Assembly: GCF_014217685.1 (NCBI RefSeq)
Contig: NZ_CP043653.1
Coordinates: 1,244,419-1,308,418, forward strand
DNA: 64,000 nt
Direction of reading: 5' to 3'
Source: Glaciihabitans sp. INWT7
GTDB lineage: Bacteria > Actinomycetota > Actinomycetes > Actinomycetales > Microbacteriaceae
Under the pieces are notes generated by a model. That model did no database searches. It saw only the letters and a program-made list of their open reading frames with translations, and had not been told where the DNA came from. This document shows positions 1 to 8,598 of this stretch, in pieces (position 1 is the first letter of the stretch; every line of letters starts with the position of its first letter). Position numbers and translations under genes: made by a program.

Positions 1-37
1 AGTGCCGAAGGTGCGGTCGCCCGCACGACCGTTCTGC

Positions 38-43
38 TAAACT
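38..43 (+). promoter_or_regulatory. Predicted -10 element of the rpsO promoter
   Basis: TAAACT fits the actinobacterial -10 consensus TAnnnT and lies about 86 nt before the rpsO start, so the message would carry a leader of roughly 80 nt. A perfect six-pair hairpin (GTGCGG, loop TCGC, CCGCAC, 11-26) sits just upstream and may belong to the end of the preceding gene. No convincing -35 element was seen. Inference only. Confidence 0.4.
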
Positions 44-129
44 CACAAGGTTGCCGTCCAACGGCCGCGGATAAAGAGAGCTCGCACACTCAGTGACGGG
101 CACCGCGCAACGAGTGAGAGGGGCCATCT

Positions 130-399
130 ATGCCATTAGCACCAGATGCCAAGAAGACGATCATCGACGAGTACGCCACCCATCCTGGTGATACCGGTAG
201 CCCCGAGGTGCAGGTCGCAATGCTGACCGCCCGCATCAAGGATCTCACCGAGCACCTGAAGGAGCACAAGCACGACCACCACTCGCGTCGTGGCCTGCTG
301 CTGCTCGTCGGCCAGCGCCGTCGCCTGCTGGGTTACCTGCAGGACATCGACATCTCGCGCTACCGCACGCTGATCGAGCGTCTCGGACTGCGTCGCTAG
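130..399 (+). CDS. rpsO: 30S ribosomal protein S15
   Basis: Ribosomal protein uS15 binds the central domain of 16S rRNA early in 30S assembly. The 89-residue product has the usual length, and the family signatures are plain: the [16 protein letters not shown] segment (about residues 20-35), the [22 protein letters not shown] helix-turn region (46-67) and the closing [13 protein letters not shown] purine-rich GAGAGG lies a few bases before the ATG. In most bacteria pnp follows directly; here a strong terminator follows and pnp is 16 kb away. Many S15 proteins repress their own translation through a leader structure; nothing in this leader proves that here. Confidence 0.98.
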   Translation: MPLAPDAKKTIIDEYATHPGDTGSPEVQVAMLTARIKDLTEHLKEHKHDHHSRRGLLLLVGQRRRLLGYLQDIDISRYRTLIERLGLRR

Positions 400-415
400 T
401 ACCGTTTCTTGGTCG

Positions 416-446
416 AAAGCCCGTCCTGTTCGCAGGGCGGGCTTTT
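416..446 (+). terminator. Intrinsic terminator of rpsO
   Basis: A 13-pair stem with one G-T wobble is capped by a TTCG tetraloop and runs into TTTT, 17 nt after the rpsO stop codon. It should isolate rpsO from the downstream gene. Confidence 0.9.
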
Positions 447-566
447 CGCTGTCTGCGGGGGCGGCAAAGCCGCCCTCCGCTGTCAGTTGGCTGTGAAGCA
501 GCTAGAAGGAATCATCCGATGCCTTTTTGCGTTCACTAGTTAAGTAACAGCACAGAAAGGTCGCCC

Positions 567-1019
567 ATGGGAAGAGTGAACGAAGAAGTAGAAGCCGAGA
601 ACGGCATCGTTCTCAAGTACCAGCACCATGCAAACGGTCGGGGTTTCGTCTCCCCGAAAGCGCGAGTACAGCCGAGCACCTTTGTGGCCGCGACGGCCTA
701 CATCGAAGCGGATGCCCGCGTCGGCGACAGCGGCACGATCGGCTCGGGGAGCTGGATCGACCAGGGGGTAATTCTCGGTGAGCGCGTGTTCATCGGTCAA
801 AACGTGCACATCGGCCGCGACAGTGTCGTCGGCAACGATGTGCGACTCGGCAGTCACTCGCGCATCGGCGCGAATGTGCGCATCGCCGGGGGAATGCGCA
901 TCGACGCGGACGCCCAGGTACCGGATTCCGCGGTGGTCGGTACCCCGCGCGAATCGGCGATGCCGGTGAAGCGCCCGGAGTCCCGGGTCAGCAGCTACGT
1001 GTCTGACCGCGCAGCCTAA
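567..1019 (+). CDS. Hexapeptide-repeat (left-handed beta-helix) protein
   Basis: The 150-residue protein contains successive hexapeptide turns from about residue 30 to 130 (for example IGQNVHIG, VVGNDVRLG, IGANVRIAGG), the fold of bacterial acyltransferases and gamma-class carbonic anhydrases. The first 25 residues and the last 20 (acceptor-like PKRPESRVSSY tail) lie outside the helix. No full acetyl-CoA or zinc site can be assigned, so the activity is unknown; it could be a truncated acetyltransferase or a structural repeat protein. The start is supported by GAAAGG at 555-560, six bases before the ATG. It stands alone between two terminators. Confidence 0.7.
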   Translation: MGRVNEEVEAENGIVLKYQHHANGRGFVSPKARVQPSTFVAATAYIEADARVGDSGTIGSGSWIDQGVILGERVFIGQNVHIGRDSVVGNDVRLGSHSRIGANVRIAGGMRIDADAQVPDSAVVGTPRESAMPVKRPESRVSSYVSDRAA

Positions 1020-1036
1020 GAACAAGCAAGAGACGG

Positions 1037-1068
1037 AAGAGGCGGGCCCCGCGGGGTCTGCCTCTTTT
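1037..1068. terminator. Bidirectional terminator between convergent genes
   Basis: A GC-rich stem of about 14 pairs with G-T wobbles (AAGAGGC ... GCCTCTT) is followed by TTTT on the plus strand and preceded by A residues. It lies between the hexapeptide gene and the convergent RpiR gene and can serve both. Confidence 0.8.
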
Positions 1069-1080
1069 GTCGTGTCGGCG

Positions 1081-1977
1081 TCAGTCGGTCGTCGGCTGTT
1101 CGGTCTGCAGCAACTCGCGGCTCCGAAACGCATCCCACTTGCCCATCCGTTCCTCGCCCTTCGCGCCGAGTCGATGGAACACCGGGATGACGAGCAGCTC
1201 GACCAGCATGATCGCCGCACTCAGGGAGTAGAAGGGCGAGGGCGCGGAGACACTGATCGGGAGCACCACATCGGCGTCTGCCGCTGCGGGGGAGAGCTTG
1301 CCATCGGTGATGAGGATCACGCTGGCACCACATCGTTTCGCGTGGCGCGCGAGATCGACAGTGCTGCGTTGGTAGCGGTGGAAGTCGACGAGGAGATACA
1401 CATCGCGTGCCGCCAGGTCCACAACGCGGATCATGTCCGCCCCGAAGGGATCTGAGACCAGCCGCACTCTCGGGCGGATCTGCTCGAGATTGATGGCGAG
1501 GTGCTGCGCGAGTGCCCCGCTGAACCGACCACCGGTCAGGAACAGCCGGCGGGACGAATCCGCCAGAAGATCGATAGCGCGGTCGATCTCGGTCGGGGGG
1601 ATCGAAGCGAGGGATGCGACGGCGTCATCGGCGAGCTGGCGCGCACGTCGAACGAGCATCTCGGCGTTCGAGCCATCGTCGGCCTGCCACTGAACCCGGC
1701 CGAGCGGTCCTTGCGAACGGAGGCTCAGCTCGTCACGAAGCGCGGCCTGCAGGGCAGAGAAGCTCTCGAGCCCGATGGCGACGGTGAATCTCACCACACT
1801 CGGTGCGCTCACCCCGGCATCCTTTCCCAGAGAAGCCGCAGTGCGCAGACCTGCACTCGGATAGTCCGCGAGAAGGGCGCGCGCGACTCGTCTCTCCGAG
1901 GGGCTGAACGAATCCATCCGGTCGCCGATGAGTTCGGCAACCGTCGAAGCCGCCAGTGGCCCTCGGCCGGCGTTCAC
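1081..1977 (-). CDS. MurR/RpiR family transcriptional regulator
   Basis: The protein has an N-terminal RpiR-type helix-turn-helix (about residues 15-90, with FSPSERRVARALL and the VSAPSVVRFTVAIGL recognition region) and a C-terminal SIS domain (about 125-270), which in this family binds sugar phosphates or other phosphorylated or amide ligands. The 298-residue length is typical. Its GTG start overlaps the stop of the upstream amidotransferase gene as GTGA, so the two are co-translated. The partner and the divergent glutamine-synthetase cluster suggest that it senses a metabolite of that pathway rather than a sugar. This link is inferred from position only. Confidence 0.85.
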   Translation of the reverse strand: MNAGRGPLAASTVAELIGDRMDSFSPSERRVARALLADYPSAGLRTAASLGKDAGVSAPSVVRFTVAIGLESFSALQAALRDELSLRSQGPLGRVQWQADDGSNAEMLVRRARQLADDAVASLASIPPTEIDRAIDLLADSSRRLFLTGGRFSGALAQHLAINLEQIRPRVRLVSDPFGADMIRVVDLAARDVYLLVDFHRYQRSTVDLARHAKRCGASVILITDGKLSPAAADADVVLPISVSAPSPFYSLSAAIMLVELLVIPVFHRLGAKGEERMGKWDAFRSRELLQTEQPTTD

Positions 1978-2789
1978 CGCACGCGCTCGGCTGCGGGTGC
2001 AAGGGTGCGCGTGACCAGATCGAACGAGCGGAGGTCGACCGAGGTGACGGACTCTGCCGGCAGGGGCGTCCAGCCGGCCCGGTCGATCCCCGTAGAAGAA
2101 AATGCCACGGCACCATTCTCGCGGCGGAGATAGCTGAGCGTGTAATAGCTGTCCACGTGATCGAGCGGAAGTTGGTCTGCGGTGAGTCCGCTCGCCTCGA
2201 ACTCGGCGAGTGGAGGGGTCGCAAAAGAGCTGGCGTGCACGGCGACGAATTCGGAATCCGACATGATCAGCGCGTTGAGGCTGGCCTTCGGATAAGCCTC
2301 GCGCAACCAGCGGACGGTCTCGAAGACGGCGTCGGCGAGGCTCAGCCCCGTTGCGACGGCCTGACGGACGGCGGCGAGGTACAGTTCGCTGTCGGTCTCA
2401 CCACGCACGCCCGCCAGGATCTGGGGAGTGAGGTGCTCTCGCAGCAGCTCGGTCGGCACTATCGATCCGTTGTGGGCCAGGCCGATACCATCCGTCACGA
2501 AGGGGTGGCTGTTCTCGAGACGCACCGCCATGCCGTCGGTCGCCATGCGCAGGTGGAGCACCCGCGTGCGGCTCTGCTCATCGGTCATCGACGCCGTCAG
2601 CGCGTCGTCGTCCTGCCCGGGGGTTGCTATCTTGAGTGACTCGATCCGGTTCTCCGCGTCGATCCACATCGTGCCCCAGCCGTCGGCGTGCAGCCGCGAC
2701 ATGTGCTGAAAAGTCGAGCATTGAAGCTCGCCGATGAGGTCCGCGAGAGTCGTCGGTTCCGGGGATGCGAATCCGATGAGTCGGCACAT
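1974..2789 (-). CDS. Class II glutamine amidotransferase (EgtC-like hydrolase)
   Basis: The sequence begins MCRLIGFASPEP, so removal of Met exposes Cys2 as the N-terminal nucleophile. It keeps the other class II marks: an R-containing HLRMATDG strand, ENSHPFV...LAHNGSI (the asparagine-glycine oxyanion site) and GETDSELYL with the substrate-binding aspartate. It is a stand-alone domain of 271 residues, as in EgtC, which hydrolyses a gamma-glutamyl amide in ergothioneine synthesis. No other ergothioneine gene is present. Next to a glutamine-synthetase-like enzyme, an attractive role is cleavage of a gamma-glutamylated intermediate. The start is fixed by GAAGGAAG upstream of the ATG. Confidence 0.85.
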   Translation of the reverse strand: MCRLIGFASPEPTTLADLIGELQCSTFQHMSRLHADGWGTMWIDAENRIESLKIATPGQDDDALTASMTDEQSRTRVLHLRMATDGMAVRLENSHPFVTDGIGLAHNGSIVPTELLREHLTPQILAGVRGETDSELYLAAVRQAVATGLSLADAVFETVRWLREAYPKASLNALIMSDSEFVAVHASSFATPPLAEFEASGLTADQLPLDHVDSYYTLSYLRRENGAVAFSSTGIDRAGWTPLPAESVTSVDLRSFDLVTRTLAPAAERVR

Positions 2790-2928
2790 GGCACTTCCTT
2801 CTCCTCAGTCCTGTGGCGGTTTCGACCTCGAGTCGTTCGACCGCCACGTGACGTAATAAACGCAACATATCAGGTGCAGATTTCAGATTCGTAACACAGC
2901 TGACACATATTTCTGCCAGCATGTCCGT

Positions 2929-4302
2929 GTGATGACAGACTCGATTCTCCCCGTGTTCTCCGACAGCCGCATCGCCGAGGTCGCAGAGCGCCTCACGACC
3001 TCTCAGGTGGGGATGATCGCCGGCACCGTCGCGAACATGGCGGGTCTCTACCTCGCCAAGACGATCGAGGTCGAGCGCCTCGGGGCTTTCGCGTCAGCGG
3101 GGCTCGGTGCCTCCCCGACGTGGAACATCTTCTGCATCGACGGCGGGATCGCATTCACCCCCGATCTTGGCGTCGTCGGCGATATGAGACTGCGTCTCGA
3201 CCTCGACGCGCTGAAGATCCTGGATGGCGGCTTCGCCTGGGCGCCAACGGAGATCTTCGATCAGCATGGCGCGCCCCTCCCCGTCGACCCCCGCGGACGA
3301 CTGCGTCGAATCCAGAGAGAGCTCGAGGATGCGGGACTGGAGACCCTCGTGGGCCACGAACTCGAGTTCACCATCACCGCCGAAGACGGAACGCCGTTCG
3401 CCCGTCCCGGCTGGGCGCCCTACGGGCTCGGCCCTGTTCTCGATCACGAAGCCTTTCTCGTCGAACTCCTCTCCTCGTGCGCGGCGGCGGGGATCCCGCT
3501 CGAACAGCTGCACGCGGAATACGCTCCCGCCCAGTTCGAGTTCTCACTGCCGCCGGTCGCACCCCTCGCCGCCGCCGATGGCGTGGTGCTCGCGCGGTTG
3601 ATCATCGGACGGCTGGCGCGAAAGCACGGCCTTCGGGCCTCCTTCTCCCCGTTTCCCTTCGCCGGTGGGGGAGGAAACGGCGCGCACATCCACTACTCCT
3701 TCTCGCGGGACGGGGCGTCGCTGTTCTCCGGCGGAAAGGGTCCGCATGGCATCACCGCGGAGGGCGGATCATCCATCGCCGGAATCCTCGCGGCCCTCCC
3801 CGGAATCCAGGGCGTGCTCGCGGGATCGATACTCTCCGGATCCCGGCTCCGGCCCGGATACTGGTCGGGCGCGTACGCCTGTTGGGGGCGGGAGAATCGC
3901 GAAGCGGCCGTGCGATTCCTCGAGGCCAACCGCGGGAACCCCAAGGGCGCCAATGTCGAGGTCAAGATCGTCGACCCGTCGTCCAATCCGTACCTGACGA
4001 CCGCGGCAATCCTCGGAGCGGCCCTCGAGGGCATCCGATCGTCACTCACCCTCCCCGCAGAGGTGACTGCGAACCCGGCCGAGCAGACCGAAGTACAGCA
4101 GCAGGAGTCCGCGACGGTGCTGCTTCCATCCGAACTCGGACCGACTCTCGATGCTCTCGCCGGCTCTGAGCTCGCCGCACGCATACTCGGAGAAGAGATC
4201 GTCGACGCGGTGCTCGCCGTCCGTCGCTGGGAGCTCGATCACTACGGTTCCGCCGATGCCGAGCAGCTTCCGGAGAGGTTTCGGTTCGCATGGTCGATCT
4301 AG
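2929..4302 (+). CDS. Glutamine-synthetase-like gamma-glutamyl ligase
   Basis: This 457-residue protein belongs to the glutamine synthetase superfamily. Recognisable blocks are GHELEFTI (metal-binding Glu), GNGAHIHYSF (the HxH region), SGAYACWGRENREAAVRF (nucleotide and substrate site) and VKIVDPSSNPYLTTAAILGAALEGI near residue 350. True GlnA proteins have different spacing and a clear adenylylation-site region, which I do not see, so a gamma-glutamyl amine ligase of the PuuA, GlnA3 or FluG type is more likely. The start may be GTG 2929 or ATG 2932. The next gene, an amidohydrolase, begins 14 nt downstream behind a strong Shine-Dalgarno site. Fused versions of these two domains form eukaryotic FluG and NodGS. 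Confidence 0.8.
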   Translation: MMTDSILPVFSDSRIAEVAERLTTSQVGMIAGTVANMAGLYLAKTIEVERLGAFASAGLGASPTWNIFCIDGGIAFTPDLGVVGDMRLRLDLDALKILDGGFAWAPTEIFDQHGAPLPVDPRGRLRRIQRELEDAGLETLVGHELEFTITAEDGTPFARPGWAPYGLGPVLDHEAFLVELLSSCAAAGIPLEQLHAEYAPAQFEFSLPPVAPLAAADGVVLARLIIGRLARKHGLRASFSPFPFAGGGGNGAHIHYSFSRDGASLFSGGKGPHGITAEGGSSIAGILAALPGIQGVLAGSILSGSRLRPGYWSGAYACWGRENREAAVRFLEANRGNPKGANVEVKIVDPSSNPYLTTAAILGAALEGIRSSLTLPAEVTANPAEQTEVQQQESATVLLPSELGPTLDALAGSELAARILGEEIVDAVLAVRRWELDHYGSADAEQLPERFRFAWSI

Positions 4303-4316
4303 GAGGGAACAACGCC

Positions 4317-5474
4317 ATGGCAGCGTCATTCGAATCGAGCGACCTGGCGCAATTCGTCGGTACGCTCGGGCTCGTCGATCATCATGTGCACGGTGCATTC
4401 CGGGAGGACGGCACGCGCGACCGTTTCGAGAACGCGCTCAACGAGGCGAGCACCGACCCTCTTCCTTCCTTCGTGAGCGGATTCGACTCGCAACTCGGAT
4501 TTGCCGTTCGCCGGTGGTGCTCCCCGCTTCTCGATCTCGAACCCTCCGCTCCGGCAGAGGTGTATTGGGCCCGTCGAGAAGCGCTCGGAGAGGCGGAGGT
4601 CAATCGCCGCTTCCTCACGGCAGCCGGCGTGTCCGACTGGATGATCGACACCGGGTTCGCGTCCGGGAGCTACGGCCTCGATGAGATGGCGACGGTCACC
4701 GGAGCGCGCGTCCACGAGATCGTCAGGCTAGAGACCATCGCCGAGTCGATCATCGCGAGCGGCGCGGATGACTACGCCGAGCGGTTTCGAGCCGCAATCA
4801 CCGCAGCGATCGGTGCCGGAGCGATCGGCACCAAGTCCGTCATCGCCTATCGGACGGGCTTCGATGTCGAGCTGTCGAGACCGAGCGATGCGTCCGTCGC
4901 CACCGCGGCATCCGCCTGGTCGAAAGAGCAGAAACCGGACGCCTCTCCCCGTCTCATCGACCCGGTGCTGCTGGTGTTCGGCCTGTATGCGGCGGTGGAC
5001 GCCGGTCTCCCGATCCAGTTCCACGTCGGATTCGGCGATCGCGACCTCGATCTGCAACGCACGAGTCCGATGCTCCTGCTCCCGTTTCTTCGCACTGCCG
5101 AGGTCGCCGCGGTGCCGATCCTGCTGCTCCACTGCTATCCGTTCGAGCGCGAGGCCGGCTATCTCGCCCAGGCCTTCGGCAATGTCTATCTGGACGTCGG
5201 ACTCTCGATCAACTACCTCGGTGCTCGAAGCACTGAGCTCGTGGCTCGCAGTTTCGAGCTCGCGCCATTCGCCAAGGTGTTGTACTCCTCCGACGCGTGG
5301 GGACCCAGTGAGCTCCACTTCCTCGGGGCGCAACTCTGGCGCAACGCGATCTCCCGAGTGTTCGGGGACTGGGTCGAACGTGGCGAGTGGTCACTGGCCG
5401 ATGCGAAACGGGTCGCCGAACTCTCCGCACGCGGCAACGCCCTCCGCCTCTATGGAGTCCCCCAGACGTACTGA
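4317..5474 (+). CDS. Amidohydrolase family protein, FluG/nodulin N-domain type
   Basis: A TIM-barrel metal hydrolase of 385 residues. Visible ligand motifs are DHHVHGAF near the N-terminus, PIQFHVGFGDRD about two thirds along, LLLHCYPFEREAGYLA, and the late aspartate in LYSSDAWGPSE. The reading frame is open from 4290, but AGGAGG at 4301-4306 sits ten bases before ATG 4317, which I take as the start. The substrate is unknown. The adjacency to a glutamine-synthetase-like gene mirrors the domain order amidohydrolase-GS of the fungal FluG and plant NodGS fusions, although here the ligase comes first. It probably acts on the same metabolite as the ligase or its product. Confidence 0.75.
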   Translation: MAASFESSDLAQFVGTLGLVDHHVHGAFREDGTRDRFENALNEASTDPLPSFVSGFDSQLGFAVRRWCSPLLDLEPSAPAEVYWARREALGEAEVNRRFLTAAGVSDWMIDTGFASGSYGLDEMATVTGARVHEIVRLETIAESIIASGADDYAERFRAAITAAIGAGAIGTKSVIAYRTGFDVELSRPSDASVATAASAWSKEQKPDASPRLIDPVLLVFGLYAAVDAGLPIQFHVGFGDRDLDLQRTSPMLLLPFLRTAEVAAVPILLLHCYPFEREAGYLAQAFGNVYLDVGLSINYLGARSTELVARSFELAPFAKVLYSSDAWGPSELHFLGAQLWRNAISRVFGDWVERGEWSLADAKRVAELSARGNALRLYGVPQTY

Positions 5475-5513
5475 CCGAAGACCTTTACCCGCTCACCATT
5501 GAAAGGACCGATC

Positions 5514-7016
5514 ATGACCGACGCCCCGCCCGTGCAGCTTCCCGTGTCCGAAACGCCCGTCCCGAAGTTGCGCCGCAACCTCAGCATCTGGGAGGCGATC
5601 GGGGTGAGCGTTGCGCTCATGGCCCCCTCGATGGCGATCAACATCAACCCGCAGGGAACCATCGGCCTCGTCGGTCGCGCGGTGCCTCTCACTTTCGCCA
5701 TCGCCACCGTCGCCGTGCTCCTGATCGCCTACACTTTCGTGCGTTTGAGCCAGCGCTTCCACCATTCCGGATCGGTATACGGCTTCGTCGGAGCCACACT
5801 CGGCGCTCGCGCGGGCGCATTCAGCGGCTGGGCGATGGCCGGCACCTACATCTTCTACGGCGCGGTCACGAGCATGGCGGCCGGCATCTTCCTCACGAGC
5901 GAGATTCGCGCACTCGGCATCTGGAAGCAGGCACCCGACTGGCTCGGATTCGTGATCGGTGCCGTCCTTCTCGGGCTGGTCTGGTTCCTCGCCTCTCGTC
6001 CGGCAAAGGGCGGAACGCGACTGTTGCTCATCGTCGAATCCGTGACGGTCGCGCTCATCCTCATCGTCACTGTCGTGATCATCGTGAAGCTCCTCGTCGG
6101 TGACGTACCGGCAGCCCAGACCTTCGACCTCAGCGTCTTCACGATTCAGCCGGGCAGCGATCCCTCGAGTGTCTTCCTCGGAGTGGTATTCGCGTTCCTG
6201 TCCTTCGCGGGGTTCGAAGCCGCTGCGACTCTCGGCGAAGAAGCGCGAAACCCGCGCAAGGACATCCCGCGGGCGATTCTCGGCACCGCGATCTTCGGCG
6301 GCGTCTACTTCATCGTGGTGACCGCGGTAGAGGTGATGGGCTTCGGCACCGACGAGAAGGGCATCAAGGCCTTTGCGGCCTCCGGATCCCTGCTCGGCGA
6401 CCTCGGTGCGACCTACATCGCTCCCTGGATCGGCACGGTGATCACCCTCGGTGCCAGCATCAGCGCCGTCGCCTGCGCTCTCGCCTGCGTGGTCGGAGCC
6501 TCCCGTCTGATCTACGCACTGTCCCGGGACGGCCTCGGTCCGGTTCCCTTCAAGGCCGTCTCGGCGAAGCACGGAGTGCCCTCGCGAGCGGTGGGTGCCG
6601 TCATCGTCACGATCTATGTCTTCATCGCGGTCGCGTGGTTCGTGCTGCAGGTGAAGCCATTCGACCTCTTCGTCACCTCGGGAACGACCGGAACGCTCAT
6701 CCTGCTCGTCGCCTATGTGCTCGCGACGATCGGAGCCGTGAAGCTCCTCTTCTTCAGCGGGGACAAGCGCGTGAAGACGTGGGAGATCGTGATCCCGGTG
6801 CTCGCTCTGATCGTGCTCGGCTACACGCTGTTCCGCAACATCTTCCCGTTCCCGGTGGGTGCCGCCTGGTGGGGCCCGGGGCTTTCGATCGCCTGGCTCG
6901 TGATCTTCCTCGTCATCGTCATCGCTCGACCCGCCGCCGCTCGCCGGGCGGGCGAGTTGCTCACGAAGGCCGAGGGCCTCTCGAAGGACCCCGTCTTCGA
7001 GGTCGAGACTCCCTAG
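5514..7016 (+). CDS. APC family amino acid/amine permease
   Basis: The protein of about 500 residues is strongly hydrophobic with about twelve predicted membrane spans. It carries the APC hallmark near the start (SIWEAIGVSVALMAPSMAINI) and the helix 6 region SFAGFEAAATLGEEARNPRKDIPRAI, typical of amino acid-polyamine-organocation exchangers. ATG 5514 follows GAAAGGA (5501-5507); an in-frame TTG at 5499 is less likely. It is the last gene of the ligase-amidohydrolase unit and ends at a strong terminator, so it most likely imports the amine or amino acid that the cluster degrades. The substrate cannot be read from the sequence. Confidence 0.85.
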   Translation: MTDAPPVQLPVSETPVPKLRRNLSIWEAIGVSVALMAPSMAININPQGTIGLVGRAVPLTFAIATVAVLLIAYTFVRLSQRFHHSGSVYGFVGATLGARAGAFSGWAMAGTYIFYGAVTSMAAGIFLTSEIRALGIWKQAPDWLGFVIGAVLLGLVWFLASRPAKGGTRLLLIVESVTVALILIVTVVIIVKLLVGDVPAAQTFDLSVFTIQPGSDPSSVFLGVVFAFLSFAGFEAAATLGEEARNPRKDIPRAILGTAIFGGVYFIVVTAVEVMGFGTDEKGIKAFAASGSLLGDLGATYIAPWIGTVITLGASISAVACALACVVGASRLIYALSRDGLGPVPFKAVSAKHGVPSRAVGAVIVTIYVFIAVAWFVLQVKPFDLFVTSGTTGTLILLVAYVLATIGAVKLLFFSGDKRVKTWEIVIPVLALIVLGYTLFRNIFPFPVGAAWWGPGLSIAWLVIFLVIVIARPAAARRAGELLTKAEGLSKDPVFEVETP

Positions 7017-7033
7017 CGTCACGCGCACTGGAA

Positions 7034-7065
7034 AATGAGGCCGACCCCGTGGGGTCGGCCTCATT
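7034..7065. terminator. Bidirectional terminator between the permease and dctA
   Basis: A perfect 15-pair palindrome with a two-base GT centre, flanked by A residues on one side and TTCT on the other. It lies between convergent genes and can stop transcription from both. Confidence 0.88.
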
Positions 7066-7083
7066 CTCGTGATCAGCGCTGGA

Positions 7084-8475
7084 TCAGCGGTTCTTCACCG
7101 ATTCGCGTTCGGGGCCTTCGACGATCACGGTGATCGCCGCGGTCGTTGGCACCGTGTCCGTTCCATGACCGTCAGTGTCGGCCAGCATCGACTCCTGGTA
7201 TGGACGCTCACCAGACAACACCGCACGCACCTGGGCGGTGTCGATCTGTCGCGTCCAGCGACCGATGAGGAGAGTGGCCACCGCGTTTCCGGTGAAGTTC
7301 GTCACCGCGCGGGCTTCGGACATGAAGCGGTCGATGCCCACGATCACTCCCACCCCGTTGACCAGGTCGGGACGGTAGGTCTGAAGCCCACCCGCCAGAG
7401 TCGCGAGGCCCGCGCCGGTGACGCCGGCGGCGCCCTTCGAAGCGATGATCATGAAGGCGAGAAGGCCGATCTGGGCGCCGATCTCCAGCGGCTTCCCCAT
7501 CGCGTTGGCGATGAAGAGCGAAGCCATCGTGAGGTAGATCGCGGTGCCGTCGAGGTTGAATGAGTAGCCGGTGGGCACGGTGATTCCCACCACGGATTTG
7601 GAGACACCCAGGTGTTCCATCTTGGAGATGAGACGGGGGAGTGCCGCCTCCGACGACGAGGTGCCGACGATGAGCAGGTACTCGCGGCCGAGGTACTTCA
7701 TCAGGCTGAAGATGTTCACCCCGGTGACCAGGCGAAGCATGGTGCCGAGGATCACGATGATGAAGACCGCACAGGTGATGTAGAAGCCGACGAGCAGGGT
7801 CGCGAGGCTGAGCAGTGCGCCCGCGCCGGTATTGCCGACCACGGCCGCGATCGCTCCGAATGCGCCGATCGGCGCGAGCCAGAGCACCATGCTCAGGATG
7901 CGGAACACCAGAGCCTGCAGCTTCTTCACCGCCTCCAGGATGCTCGTGCCCTTCTCCCCGAGGCCCTGTAGCGCAAAGCCAACGAGGAGTGCGACGAGAA
8001 GCACCTGGAGGATGCTTCCGGAGGTGAAGGACGAGAACAGGGTTGCCGGGATGATGCCGAGGATGAAGTCCGTGCCGCTGACCGGCTCGCCGACGGCCTG
8101 GTAGGTCGAGGTGGCGATGTTGAGCCCGGTGCCGGGGTGCAACAGGTTGCCGACCACCAGTCCGATCCCGAGCGCGAAGGTGGACATGATCAGGAAGTAG
8201 CCGATCGCGAGTCCGCCGATCTTGCCGACGGTGGCCGCCTTCGCGATCGAACCGACGCCGATCACGATCGTGCAGAATATCACCGGGGCGATCATCATCT
8301 TGATCAGGGCGACGAATCCCTTGCCAACCGGGTCGAGGGTCTTGGCGAATTCGGGGGCGGCGAGCCCGAGGATCGCACCCGCGGCGACCGCGACGATGAC
8401 CGCGATGTAGAGGTAGTGGTTGCGATCGATGCGGCGAAGCATCCCGCGTTTTGTCGTGCCCGGCGTCACTGCCAT
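7084..8475 (-). CDS. dctA: C4-dicarboxylate:cation symporter DctA
   Basis: The 463-residue membrane protein is a DAACS-family carrier for succinate, fumarate, malate and related acids. Diagnostic stretches are the serine-rich re-entrant loop GTSSSEAALPRLISKMEHLG, the NLDGTAIYLTMASLFIA helix, SKGAAGVTGAG, and DRFMSEARAVTNFTGNAVATL near the C-terminus, all close to the DctA pattern rather than the glutamate branch. About eight helices plus two hairpins are expected. The gene is divergent from a DcuS/CitA-type sensor kinase and its regulator, a common arrangement in which the kinase senses the transported acid and switches on the carrier. The 123-nt gap between them should hold the operator. Confidence 0.93.
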   Translation of the reverse strand: MAVTPGTTKRGMLRRIDRNHYLYIAVIVAVAAGAILGLAAPEFAKTLDPVGKGFVALIKMMIAPVIFCTIVIGVGSIAKAATVGKIGGLAIGYFLIMSTFALGIGLVVGNLLHPGTGLNIATSTYQAVGEPVSGTDFILGIIPATLFSSFTSGSILQVLLVALLVGFALQGLGEKGTSILEAVKKLQALVFRILSMVLWLAPIGAFGAIAAVVGNTGAGALLSLATLLVGFYITCAVFIIVILGTMLRLVTGVNIFSLMKYLGREYLLIVGTSSSEAALPRLISKMEHLGVSKSVVGITVPTGYSFNLDGTAIYLTMASLFIANAMGKPLEIGAQIGLLAFMIIASKGAAGVTGAGLATLAGGLQTYRPDLVNGVGVIVGIDRFMSEARAVTNFTGNAVATLLIGRWTRQIDTAQVRAVLSGERPYQESMLADTDGHGTDTVPTTAAITVIVEGPERESVKNR

Positions 8476-8598
8476 GGGGTGTCCTTTGTCTCGGAACGTC
8501 TTTGTGCCCGGCCTACGGATGAGGCGTGCCAGCAGCCTGTTCGATTGAGCGCGGCGGCACTACTTGTGGTCATACTGATCACGAGGAGGGTGGGATTC

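Noticed and set aside
8137-8598. Upstream extension of the sensor kinase frame into dctA
   Set aside because: It would overlap dctA by over 300 bases and reads as antisense dctA; a strong Shine-Dalgarno site precedes ATG 8599.
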